Shown here one piece after another: positions 32,497-44,834 of a DNA stretch of 64,000 nt (positions are counted from its first letter, which is position 1; each line of letters begins with the position of its first letter). The DNA comes from Erodium maritimum (taxonomy: Eukaryota > Streptophyta > Magnoliopsida > Geraniales > Geraniaceae): contig OY997591.1 in NCBI GenBank assembly GCA_963921825.1, forward strand, positions 21,447,515 through 21,511,514, read 5' to 3'. The notes beneath the pieces were generated by a model, which was given only the letters and a program-made list of their open reading frames with translations, did no database searches and was not told the origin of the DNA. The position numbers and the translations under genes are program-made.

Positions 32497-35406
32497 TGTC
32501 GCGCCCCAATTTCAGTGAACCGAACTCGGGACGCGAACATTTAAAAACATAAAATACTTGCAACCTGTTTTGAATAAAAACTCTGAAATTTCCATTTAGT
32601 TTATCAAAATAATAATATTTACAATACAAAAACGTCCCAACAAGTGGACAAGGTACAATATCCGTCACTAGACTCAACAAAATAAAGACCAGACTCCGCT
32701 CCCAGCTCCACAAGCTTCAAGAGCTAACCTAGTCCGTCCGGTGGTCAGTACCTGTAGGAAAAGCAGCTAGGGGTGAGCGTTCGCTCACCACCACGAATAA
32801 CAGACTGACTATGACATAATTAGTAGATAAAACCCGTAACACCAAAACCAAACCCAACACCGGGACCACAGTCCCCAACTCAAGTACTCAACTGACCCAC
32901 ACCCCGTTACCATCCTCAACAGACTCAACACTCGATAAAGTAATGTAGACCCGACACAACTATCGACGATCTCCTCCAAGGATACGACAGAAGGACTACA
33001 CAACGCCAAACAAGATCACAAAGGATCGCACACCAGCTGCTCAGTAACCAATCTCAATCAGGTCCAGGATCGACCTATCGCAATTCCTCGACACGAAGTC
33101 GGATCGGGCTGTCGACCTATCGCAATTCATCGACACTAAGTCGGATCAGGTTGTCGACCTTTGTAGTTCATCGACACTAAGTCGGATCAGGCTGTCGACC
33201 TATCACAATTCATCGACACTAAGTCGGATCAGGCTATCGACCTTTCGAACTCACAACTTCAGGTAACCACAATCACAATCACAGGCAAGTTCAATCACAC
33301 AGGCACTCAAGGCCACTCAAGACACCTCAACAGTGAAGACTCGGGTTCAACAACCCCACGGGCACTCACTGCCACTCAAGACACACCAACAGTCAACACT
33401 CGGGTTCAACAACCCCACGGGCACTCACGACCACTCAAGACACACCAACGGTCAAACTCGGGTTCAACGACCCCACGGGCACTCACGGCCACTCAAGACA
33501 CACCAACGGTCAAACTCGGGTTCAACGACCCCACGGCACTCACGGCCACCCCAAAACACCAACAGTAAAACACGGGCACTCATGGCCACTCAAGACACCA
33601 ATTTAAATACACGGGCTCTCATGGCCACCCAAGACACCAATTTAAATACACGGGCTCTCATGGCCACCCAAGACATCAACAATCAAATACGGGCTCTCAT
33701 GGCCACCCAAGACATAAACTAAACAGTCAACCTCCGGGCATGGTCATATGCCTCCAGTAATTCTAATATCGCTAACTTCTCTGTTCCTACGGCACTACTA
33801 AGTGTCACATGCTTTTCTCTTAAACGCTACAATCCTGTATCATGCTTTTCTAGTATTTAAAAAGATAAACCTACTCAACCCACGACACCCAGTGTCACAT
33901 GCAATTCTACTGTTAACTTTCCCCAGTCAGGGCCGAGATCCGGCTACTTTTCCCTACCTCGTATATAACTCCAAAAGTGCTCCACTAAACCCCGATGTAA
34001 TCCCAGTCAAACGCCGAGCTTCCCTTTGCCTCGGTCCGCAGCACGATCTAAAAGAACACAATTTTAACTCACTTTTAAACTAGTACGAATAAACCGAAAG
34101 TCAATAAACTTAACGCCCAAACGTAACCCCGACAATGCCGATCACTCACAAACTTCCCAATTACTCGACATTGTCGATTAAAGACCCGTAAAGGCCCGAT
34201 TCGCCCGACATGGCGAATCTGCCCGGGTTTTGTAAATTGCCTTTTGGGGCTCAAAAAGTCCCCGTTTTCGTTTCTACGGTCTTAGAATAGTTCAAGGAAC
34301 CCAATGTACTTGACGGAATCGAATTCCGACTTCCGAGTCAATTAATTAACGTTTAAAGTTTCTAAAACCCGTTAATTACAACTTTTCCAATTTAATTCCA
34401 ATTTTCGATTCGGTTTAGGATAAATGGTCCGGGGAACGTTTTAACCCTCCCGAACACTAAAACCGAGAACCCGAGTACGTGGGCCCCACCCGGCCCACTT
34501 GGGCCGTGGCCCTAGGGTTTCAAAGGGGCTCGGCCACCCCCTAAGGTGGCCGGAGCTCCTCCCGAGCTCTCGGTCACCGGAAAACGTTCAAACAACCCTC
34601 CAAACACCTCTAAAACGTCTCCCACAAACCCCAAAATTCACTACAACCCTAACTCAACATTTAAAACGAAACCCTAGCTTTTGAAAATAAACGAAACGAC
34701 GATCGGTTTAGTACAAACCGTAGAGGAAGACGAGGGGAAGACGTTTTCTTCTTGCTTTGAATCGATCCAAGGGTTGAACAACTCACCAAACCCTAGCTTC
34801 TTCACCTTCTCTCTTCTTCTCCTTCTCCTTCTCTCTCTAACTCTCCTCTTCCTTTTCTATTTTCAACAACTAACTATATTTCTCTCTTTTTTTTCTTTTT
34901 AATTAAGTGTGGCCGGCCACCCTCTCCCTCACCACTCATTTTCCCCCCAAAACTAACACCACCAAGTGTTGGACAAGTGGCAAGTTGCGCCCCACGCCTT
35001 TTGGAAAATATCTACTTGATATTTTCCAATTAGATTCGCGAAAAACGGACGTTTCGGGCCCCGAACGGGCACTTTTCCCAACAAATTACGAAACTTGACG
35101 GGCTACAAGGAAACGGCTCAACTAAGACCGCTGCGACGACGGCTAAGCTTTTCGGATCCAAAACGGTCCTCGAATGGACCAAAACGTCGCTCGGTTGACT
35201 TTTCCAGTGAAAAGTCAACATTTCCAAAATTGATCAGAAAGTTTCCCTGAGTCCCCTGGAACTCATTTTGGGCAATAACGGGGTCAACTTAAGTCCGGTA
35301 TGACCCTCGGGGTCAATTTAGGTTAAGTTAAGTGTCTGTCTCAAAAATTTTAAATTTTCCTGTTTTTCGCAGGTTTGACTGACGTTGACCAGAAGTGGTT
35401 ATTACA
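32497..35406 (-). repeat. 3' LTR of the Gypsy fossil (left copy)
   Basis: 2910 bp, from TGTCGCGCCCCAATTTCAGT to TTATTACA on the plus strand. It contains a short hairpin (GGTGAGCG-TT-CGCTCACC at 32772-32789), four units of a roughly 42-bp repeat (33070-33240), and a longer tract of related GGCACTCACGGCCACTCAAG repeats (33300-33720). It is highly similar to the right copy, with 7 mismatches in the first 564 aligned bases counted by eye. Confidence 0.93.
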
Positions 35407-38400
35407 GTCTACCCCCCTTAAAGGAATTTCGTCCGCGAAATTTAAAACACACGTACCTCGGGAGTCGAACAGGTTCGGATACTTCGCGCGAACCTCGTCC
35501 TCGCGTTCCCACGTCGACTCAGCCCCGTGATGTTTCCACTGCACTCGGACCAAGCGGATAATCTTGCCTCCCCGTAGGACCTGGTCCCGCGTGTCCATGA
35601 TCCGAACCGGCTGCTCCTCATAGGAGATATCGTCAGCCACCTCGATATCGGTCTACTCGATAACGTGGGAGGGGTCCGCGTTGTACTGCCGCAACTGGGA
35701 TACGTGGAAGACGTTATGGACTCTCCCAAGCTGCGGTGGCAACGCCAGACGATAAGCCACTGCTCCCACTCTGCCCAAGATCTCGAACAGGCCTATGTAC
35801 CTCGGGGCCAACTTGCCCCCGCTGCGTCTGAATCGCACCAGCCCTTTCCTCGGGCTCACCTTCAGGAATACGTGATCCCCGACTGCGAACTCAAGAGGTC
35901 GACGTCGCCTGTCGGCATAACTCTTCTGCCGACTCTGCGCGGTCCTCAACCGATCGCGTATCAACGCGACCTTCTCCGTCATCTCTCTGACAAGATCTGG
36001 CCCCAGTAGGCTCTTGTCCCCCACCTATGCCCAACACACTGGCGATCGACACGGCCTCCCATACAACGCTTCGAACGGTGCCATCACGATACTGGCCTGG
36101 AAGTTTTTGTTGTAGGCGAACTCGGCCAATGGCAGGTGGGTCTCCCATGATCCCCTGAAATCCAGCACACATGCCCGCAGCATGTCCTCCAATATTTGTA
36201 TAGTGCGCTCAGACTGACCGTCTGTCTGGGGATGATGTGCCGTACTGAGTAGAACCTTTGTCCCCAACGCCTTCTACAGACTCGGCCAAAACCTGGACGT
36301 GAAGCGGGGATCCCTGTCAGACACTATCGACACCGGGACCCCATGGAGATGCACTATCTCCTGAATATACAAGCTGCTCAACTTGTCGACCGGGTCTGTC
36401 ATCCTCATAGCCAGGAAGTGGGCCGACTTGGTCAACCGGTCGACTACCACCCACACGGCGTCGTTTCCCTTCGGCGACCTCGGTAGTCCACACACGAAGT
36501 CCATCGTAATGTGCTCCCACTTCCACTGAGCAATCGGTAGTGGCTGTAACAATCCCGCTGGACGCTGATGCTCGGCCTTCACCTGCTGACAAACGAGGCA
36601 TCTCGACACAAACTCTGCGATTGCTCTCCTCATACCGCGCCACCAGAAGTGTCGTCTGAGGTCCCGGTACATCTTAGTGCCCCCGGGTGCACTGTAAGAC
36701 GCGAGTGATGTGCCTCTCGTAACACGGCGTCTCTACAGTTAACCGGCACGAACAGCCCCCCGCGGTACCGTAACCCCCAATAAGTACTGTCCTCCCAGCC
36801 CACCACCTCGTCACCCCTGACGACTCTCTCGCGGATCTCTGATGCCTCAACGTCCTCCGACTACGTCTCCAACACTTAGGCAAGCAGTGAGGGCTGAGCC
36901 ACCAATGAGCACATGGCCACGCCGACAGTGATCTCCTCTAGCTCGAGCACGAACGTGCTCAGCTCCCCCATCATGCCCCACTCTCGGACTGATATGCTGG
37001 CGAGGCTCGGAACTGACTTCCTACTCAAAGCGTCGGCGACAACATTCGCCTTGCCCGGATGGTAGTGTAGCTCGAACTCGTACTCCTCGAGTAGTTCCAT
37101 CCACCATCGTTGACACATGTTCAGGTCTCGCTGGGAAAATATGTACTTGAGGCTCTTGTGGTCCGAGAACACCTGAAACCCCTCGCCATACAGATAATAA
37201 CGCCAGCTCTTTAGCGTAAACACGACTGCTGCTAGCTCCAAGTCGTGGGTGGGATAGTTGCGCTCGTGTGTCTTCAACTGTCTGGAGGCATAAGCCACAA
37301 CTCTGCCCAACTGCATCAGTACGCAGCCCAGTCCCTCTCCGGACGCATCGCAGTAGACATCATAGCCGACCCCTCGCTTGGGCACCACTAATACTGGAGA
37401 AATAGTCAGTCGAGTCTTCAACTCCGTGAATGCCCGTTCACAGTCCTCCGTCCACACAAATCCGGTTCCCTTGCGCGTCAACAGAGTCATCGGCGCGGCT
37501 AGTCGCGCAAAATCCTGTACGAATCGCCGATAGTAGCCTGCCAACCCCAGAAAGCTGCGGATCTCAAAGACACTCGTGGGTCATGCCCACTTCGAGACCG
37601 CGTCGATCTTCGACTGATCGACCAGGATACCGTCACGGGACACGATGTGGCCGAGGAATTTCACCTCAGAGAGCCGGAATCGCACTTCTCCCGGTTGGCA
37701 TATAGCTGATGCTCGCGCAGTAGTGTCAGAACAGCCTTCAGGTGTGACTTATGCGCCGCCTCGTTCTGCGAATATATCAGGATGTCGTCCACGAACACCA
37801 CCACAAACTGATCTAGGTACGGCCGGAAGATGCTGTTCATCAGGTCCATGAACGCTGCTGGTGCGTTCGTCAGTCCGAATGGCATCACCAGGAACTCATA
37901 ATGCCCATAGCGTGTCCGGAATGCAGTCTTTGCGACGTCCCCCTCACGGACTCGCAACTGATAATAACCAGATCGCAGATCGATCTTCGAGAAGTAGGTC
38001 GCCCCTCTCAACTGGTCGAACAAGTCATCGATCCTCGGCATCGGGTATCGGTTCTTCACCGTAACCCGGTTCAGCTTCCGGTAATCTATACACATCCGTA
38101 GCTCTCCATTCTTCTTCTTCACGAAGAGTGCTGGTGCTCCCCACGGTGATACACTCGGACGGATAAACCCCTTCTGTTGAAGCTCCTCTAGCTGACGCTT
38201 CAGCTCAGTCAACTCTGCCGGCGCGAACCTGTAAGGCGTCATCGATATCGACGCTGTTCCCGGCACTAGGTCAATCCCGAACTCCACCTCACGAACCGGT
38301 GGCAACCCGCTCAACTTCTCAGGAAAGACCTCGGGAAACTCGCATACCACTCTCGGTAACTCTCGGTAACTCTCGGCTCTGCACCGCTGGTACTTCCTCC

Positions 38401-40562
38401 TCTGCGGACAACGCCGACAGGAGGACCCCACTCTTACTCCCCAGCACACACGTCACCTTCGTACCCCCCACTGACACCGTCACTCGTCGCCTGTAGCAAT
38501 CGATATTGGCTCGGTACCTCGACAGCCAATCCATTCCCAAGATCACATCAAAGGTAGTCATCCCCAACACGAGAAGATCACCAGGGCAAGGACAGTCTGC
38601 GAATCTAATCTCGCAGGCACGACATACTCTAGTCAACGATACACCACCCCCAACTGGGGTGTCCAGGCATAGGGGTGGACTCAACGGCTCTAAGCTCAAC
38701 CCCAACCTCTCGGCATAGCCCGACGAAATAAAAGAGTGCGACGCCCCGGTATCAAACAAGAATAAAGCCCATAAATGATATAATAAACACGTACCCTGGA
38801 TGGTCTCGCGGTACGTGCTAGGTCCCGGGGCTCTGGAGTCGGTGACTGCATATACTTTCCCCTGTGAGGCCTGCTGCCTCTGACCCGGCGCACTGGCTGC
38901 TGAATACCCGTGACTCTGCTGCTGTCTCGGAATCGGTGCGCTCGTAGAAGGCTGTGACGACCTCGGCTGCTGACCCTGTCGAGGGCGACCCCTAGGCGAC
39001 TGTATTGTCCGCGACTGCTGCGGTCGCTGCGCTGACGTCGCTCCCAACGGCTCACGGCACCATGCCATAGTGTGCCCAACTCGGCCGCACCGGAAACAAC
39101 TGGTCTCGTCGACTCTCGACCCCGAGCCCTGGCCTGTCCGGCTAGTCGCTGGTACTACCGCGGGTCCTCCCTTCGCCGGACAGTCTCGCTGTAAGTGGCC
39201 TGGCTGCCCGCAGTGATAGCATGACGGCCTCCTCTCTGGGGCGACTGGACCCACTGATGCCACTGACCCCTGCTGTCTCGATCCACCCTGATGAGGCGGT
39301 GGTCTGAAGAACCCCGTGGTTCTCTGTCTCCGTGAGTCTCGTGAGTCGGACGGCCCTGTAAAACTGGTCGGCCGCTGTCGAACCTCGCGGGTCATGGCCG
39401 CATCGCGAAAACCCTGCTCCACCGTCGCTGCGGTGTCCACGAGATCTGTATACCTCCGCAGTCTCAAGGCGAGGACCCTGTCCCGAATCACCGGTCTCAG
39501 TCCACCCTGAAACCGCAGGCACCGGTTCAGCTCGGTAGTCACCATCTCCGGCGCGAATCGGGTCAAGGCCGTGAATCTGGCCTCGTATTCCGCCACTGTC
39601 AATCCTCCCTGCTCCAGATCTAGGAACTGTCGATGTCGCTCCAGCCGAGCCGACTCGGGAAAGTACTGTGCTAGAAACACATCCTGGAAGACGCTGTAGT
39701 CGTATCCGACCATGTCCTTCACACGCCCCCACCAGTGGTAGGCGCTGTCTCTCAGCTGATGGGCCGCGAAGGACACCCTGCGACGGCCATCCTCAACACC
39801 CGATGTATCTAGGTCTCGCGTGACCTGCTCTAGCCATCTCTCGGCTAGGTCGGGGTTCGGCTCCCCGACAAATGTAGGTATCCCGAGCTTCAGGAAATCT
39901 AGTAGTGCTCGGGAGGTATGATCCTCTGTCTGAACGGCCCTCAACGGGACCGCGGTTGCCTCTGGTGCTGGCGAAGCCGACTCTCGGCTAGCGATGACCG
40001 CCACCAAACTCTTGACGGTCCTGGTCAGCTCATCCAGGGCAGTCATAACTGGAGGGTCCGCGACCGGCGGAACATTGGGGCGGCCCCGCGTCACTTTTCC
40101 TGTCTTCTCCGATAGGAGTTCCCTGCGCCTCCGCGTAGTCGACGGGCTCAATGGTTGGCACCCTCCTCGGTGTCCCCGCTGACCGTCCCCGCCGGCCTCG
40201 CGTGGGTGCCCGACCCCGTGTTCCCACTGCTCGTCCGCGTCTACCGCGAGCCATAGTCAGTATCCTCTGCACGGATAAATGCAAACGTTCAGTTTGCGAA
40301 CTCAAATAAGGACAACAGTTCAAACACACTATCGTTCACGCGGTCTATGCTTACTCTAGCGCGCTTATCACTAACACGTCCCATCGTTCACGCTATAATA
40401 CTTCAAATATTAGCATTAGTAACCGAAACCTCAAAGAGACCGCACCAACGTGCGCCAACCCACGCGGCGACAAACCTAACCGCACCACGAAACAACAACA
40501 ACAGACAGAACGAAAACGACTCACTAAATCAGGCCGGCACACGACACGGGCCGTGCCCCATA

Positions 40563-40970
40563 CCGGGCCGGCAACCGAGCCCTGCTGGGCCACATGCCGT
40601 GCCGGCGACCAAACCCTGCCGGGCCTCCTACCGGGGCGGCATCCAGCCCTTGCCGGACCCCATTCCGGGCCGGCGTCCTGCCCTTGCCGGACCCTATTCC
40701 GGTCCGGCAGCCTACCCTTGCCGGACCCCATTCCGGGCCGGCAGCCTGCCCTTGCTGGACCCCATTCAGGGCCGGCAGGCAGCACCTGCCGTGCCCCGTT
40801 CCGGGCCGGCAGGCAGCCCCTGCCGTGCCCCGTCCCGGGCCGGTAGGCAGTACCTGCCGTGCCTCGTCCCGGGCCGGCAGGCAGCACCTGCCGTGCCCCG
40901 TTCCGGGCCTGCAGGCAGCACCTGCCATGCCCCGTTCCGGGCTGGCACCAAGGTCCTACCATTCCACCTA
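40563..40970. repeat. Twelve 34-bp GC-rich tandem units in the Gypsy leader
   Basis: Exactly 12 contiguous units of 34 bp, each starting CCGGGCCGGC or a close variant, with a middle of either CCCTTGCCGGACCCC type (left units) or AGGCAGCACCTGCCGTGCC type (right units). The repeat lies between the primer-binding site and gag of the Gypsy fossil. Because 34 is not a multiple of 3, open frames across it on both strands are a composition effect, not genes. Confidence 0.92.
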
Positions 40971-41624
40971 CCGGGTCAAACCAGTGACTCCGATCTCGTA
41001 GCGATGATGATTTCGCCCTACTTACACCCGATGTGTCTACCCTAGGGTATTTGTAACTTTACCGGTTAATAACGACCCGTCCACTAGTACGTCGCAGACA
41101 AACGACCACCCAAAACATAACACAGTAGGGCAACTAAAAACCGACCTCAATCATAAGCCAACACGGCCAATAACAACACAACCACATGACCCCCGCTAAC
41201 CGGGTCAACCAAAGTCGAACCTTGCCCACCGGGCCAACCAGAATCAAACATACGCCCACAGGGCCAATCAAGTTGAAAACATGCCAACAGGGCCAACAAT
41301 TTTAAAACTTTCACCCATTCAGTTGAAAACCTCATTTCTTGACATCACGTAGTTACAACCTGGTCCAAGCGTCCCCGAACTGCGTTGTACCGACTTGACA
41401 TCAACACCGTCACGTTCGACTACAGGAGCGCTCCTGAGTCGACCCGCGACAGTTTAAAAACAGTTCACGCAATCACACACAATCAGTATGCCAGCAACAA
41501 AATACTGTAACATACGCACAAACAAAAACAAGACTCAAGACATGACGGGTCTACACTGACTCGACTCTCCCACCTAATTGACGGACAGTCCGAGGTTTGA
41601 AACCTCGAGCTCTGATACCAAGCT

Positions 41625-44458
41625 GTCACGCCCCAATTTCAGTGAACCGAACTCGGGACGCGAACATTTAAAAACATAAAATACTTGCAACCTGTTTTGA
41701 ATAAAAACTCTGAAATTTCCATTTAGTTTATCAAAATAATAATATTTACAATACAAAAACGTCCCAACAAGTGGACAAGGTACAATATCCGTCACTAGAC
41801 TCAACAAAATAAAGACCAGACTCCGCTCCCAGCTCCACAAGCTTCAAGAGCTAACCTAGTCCGTCCGGTGGTCAGTACCTGTAGGAAAAGCAGCTAGGGG
41901 TGAGCGTTCGCTCACCACCACGAATAACAGACTGACTATGGCATAATTAGTAGATAAAGCCCGTAACACCAAAACCAAACCCAACACCGGGACCATAGTC
42001 CCCAACTCAAGTACTCAACTGACCCACACCCCGTTACCATCCTCAACAGACTCAACACTCGATAAAGTAATGTAGACCCGACACAACTATCGACGACCTC
42101 CTCCAAGGACACGACAGAAGGACTACACAATGCCAAACAAGATCACAAAGGATCGCACACCAGCTGCTCAGTAACCAATCTCAATCAGGTCCAGGATCGA
42201 CCTATCGCAATTCCTCGACACGAAGTCGGATCAGGCTGTCGACCTATCGCAATTCATCGACATTAAGTCGGATCAGGCTGTCGACCTATCGCAATTCATC
42301 GACAAAGTCGGATCAGGCTGTCGACCTTTCGAACTCACAACTTCAGGTAACCACAATCACAATCACATGCAAGTTCAATCACACAGGCACTCAAGGCCAC
42401 TCAAGACACCTCAACAGTGAAGACTCGGGTTCAACAACCCCACGGGCACTCACTGCCACTCAAGACACACCAATAGTCAAGACTCGGGTTCAACAACCCC
42501 ACGGGCACTCACGACCACTCAAGACACACCATCGGTCAAACTCGGGTTCAACGACCCCACGGGCACTCACGGCCACTCAAGACACACCAACGGTCAAACT
42601 CGGGTTCAACGACCCCACGGCACTCACGGCCACCCCAAAACACCAACAGTAAAACACGGGCACTCATGGCCACTCAAGACACCAATTTAAATACACGGGC
42701 TCTCATGGCCACCCAAGACATCAACAATCAAATACGGGCTCTCATGGCCACCCAAGACATAAACTAAACAGTCAACCTCCGGGCATGGTCATATGCCTCC
42801 AGTAATTCTAATATCGCTAACTTCTCTGTTCCTACGGCACTACTAAGTGTCACATGCTTTTCTCTTAAACGCTACAATCCTGTATCATGCTTTTCTAATA
42901 TTTAAAAAGATAAACCTACTCAACCCACGACACCCCGGTGTCACATGCAATTCTACTGTTAACTTACCCCAGTCAGGGCCGAGATCCGGCTACTTTTCCC
43001 TACCTCGTATATAAATCCAAAAGCGCTCCACTAAACCCCGATGTAATCCCAGTCAAACGCCGAGCTTCCCTTTGCCTCGGTCCGCAGCACGATCTAAAAG
43101 AACACAATTTTAACTCACTTTTAAACTAGTACGAATAAACCGAAAGTCAATAAACTTAACGACCAAACGTAACCCCGACAATGCCGATCACTCCCAAACT
43201 TCCCAATTACTCGACATTGTCGATAAAAGACCCGTAAAGGCCCGATTCGCCCGACATGGCGAATCTGCCCGAGTTTTGTAAATTGCCTTTCGGGGCTCAA
43301 AAAGTCCCCATTTTCGTTTCTACGGTCTTAGAATAGTTCAAGGAACCCAATGTACTTGACGGAATCGAATTCCGACTTCCGAGTCAATTAATTAACGTTT
43401 AAAGTTTCTAAAACCCGTTAATTACAACTTTTCCAATTTAATTCCAATTTTCGATTCGGTTTAGGATAAATGGTCCGGGAACGTTTTAACCCTCCCGAAC
43501 ACTAAAACCGAGCACCCGAGTACGTGGGCCCCACCCGGCCCACTTGGGCCGTGGCCCTAGGGTTTCAAAGGGGCTCGGCCACCCCCTAAGGTGGCCGGAG
43601 CTCCTCCCGAGCTCTCGGTCGCCGGAAAACGTTCAAACAACCCTCCAAACACCTCTAAAACGTCTCCCACAAACCCCAAAATTCACTACAACCCTAACTC
43701 AACATTTAAAACGAAACCCTAGCTTTTGAAAATAAACGAAACGACGATCGGTTTAGTACAAACCGTAGAGGAAGACGAGGGGAAGACGTTTTCTTCTTGC
43801 TTTGAATCGATCCAAGGGTTGAACAACTCACCAAACCATAGCTTCTTCACCTTCTCTCTTCTTCTCCTTCTCCTTCTCCTTCTCTCTCTAACTCTCCTCT
43901 TCCTTTTCTATTTTCAACAACTAACTATAATTCTCTTTTTTTTTTCTTTTTAATTAAGTGTGCCCGGCCACCCTCTCCCTCACCACTCATTTTCCCCCCA
44001 AAACTAACACCACCAAGTGTTGGACAAGTGGCAAGTTGCGCCCCACGCCTTTTGGAAAATATCTACTTGATATTTTCCAATTAGATTCGCGAAAAACGGA
44101 CGTTTCGGGCCCCGAACGGGCACTTTTCCCAACAAATTACGAAACTTGACGGGCTACAAGGAAACGGCTCAACTAAGACCGCTGCGACGACGGCTAAGCT
44201 TTTCGGATCCAAAACGGTCCTCGAATGGACCAAAACGTCGCTCGGTTGACTTTTCCAACGCAAAGTCAACATTTCCCAAATTGATCAGAAAGTTGCCCTG
44301 AGTCCCCTGGAACTCATTTTTTGGCGATAAAGGGGTCAAATTAAGTCTGGTATGACCCTCGGGGTCAATTTAGGTTAAGTTAAGTGTGTGTCTCAAATTT
44401 TTTAAATTTTCCTGTTTTTCGCAGGTTTGACTAACGTTGACCAGAAGTGGTTATTACA
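41625..44458 (-). repeat. 5' LTR of the Gypsy fossil (right copy)
   Basis: 2834 bp, starting TGTCACGCCCC and ending TTATTACA on the plus strand, directly followed by the AAGCC duplication. It differs from the left copy mainly by having three rather than four of the roughly 42-bp units (from 42194) and fewer of the CACTCAAGACACC repeats. Confidence 0.93.
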
Positions 44459-44590
44459 AAGCCTAAAGTAAATATGTAATATTTATTTAACAAAATGATT
44501 TTTTATCTACTATTTGAAAGAAAAATAATCAACAAACGATCCGGATACAAGTATGAGTATTTCTTTCGTGGCGGTTGAAATCTCGATACT

Positions 44591-44834
44591 TGTTGTGATT
44601 ATTTCTCAAACAATCAGAATCGAAACTAAATGATCGAACTTCTTACTGAACCGAAACTAATTCACTCTCTTTTATTTATGTGTATTCTCTTATAACTTGT
44701 TTTTGTAATCATTTCTTCTACATACATGCATGCATATATAGTGTTCAATTATATGGCTTAGTCACCTAGGGTTTAGCCACGTGTATCAAATGAGAGAGGT
44801 GGTGGCCACACATGTATATGCGTGTATTACAACA
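44591..44834 (-). repeat. 3' LTR of the Copia fossil
   Basis: 244 bp, TGTTGTGATTATTTCTCAAA to GTGTATTACAACA, with tips TGTTGT...ACAACA. About 10 mismatches and one indel of about 17 bp separate it from the right copy, counted by eye. Confidence 0.92.

Larger units (their letters stand above)
32497..44458 (-). mobile_element. Ty3/Gypsy chromovirus-like fossil with both LTRs, TSD AAGCC
   Basis: Fossil Gypsy element, 11.96 kb, minus orientation. Flanks are AAGCC at 32492-32496 and AAGCC at 44459-44463. Parts from right to left: 5' LTR 41625-44458; primer-binding site about 41609-41622 (complement of TGGTATCAGAGC, initiator-Met type); leader with 34-bp repeats; gag with two zinc knuckles (CYHCGQPGHLQRDC and CFRCGRVGHTMAWC) about 40150-39000; aspartic protease (LFDTGASHSFISSGYAERLG) about 38750; reverse transcriptase with [16 protein letters not shown] and FVDDILIYS; RNase H; integrase ([19 protein letters not shown]); chromodomain-like tail (VQWKHHGAESTWEREDEV) about 35500; polypurine tract; 3' LTR 32497-35406. 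Domain order and tail suggest the Tekay/Del lineage. It is nearly full-length but broken, with about half a dozen breaks. LTR comparison suggests an insertion roughly half a million years old. Confidence 0.93.

Noticed and set aside
33333-33722. Open frame with repeated QPHGHSRPLKTHQ units
   Set aside because: It lies within the tandem-repeat part of the Gypsy LTR. The same repeats occur in the partner LTR and in the solo LTR with different frame interruptions.
40393-41045. Long open frames on both strands (up to 232 codons) with repeating Gly/Pro/Ala-rich protein
   Set aside because: They run through the 12 x 34-bp GC-rich array in the leader of the Gypsy fossil. The open frames come from low stop-codon density in GC-rich repeats, and all frames look alike.
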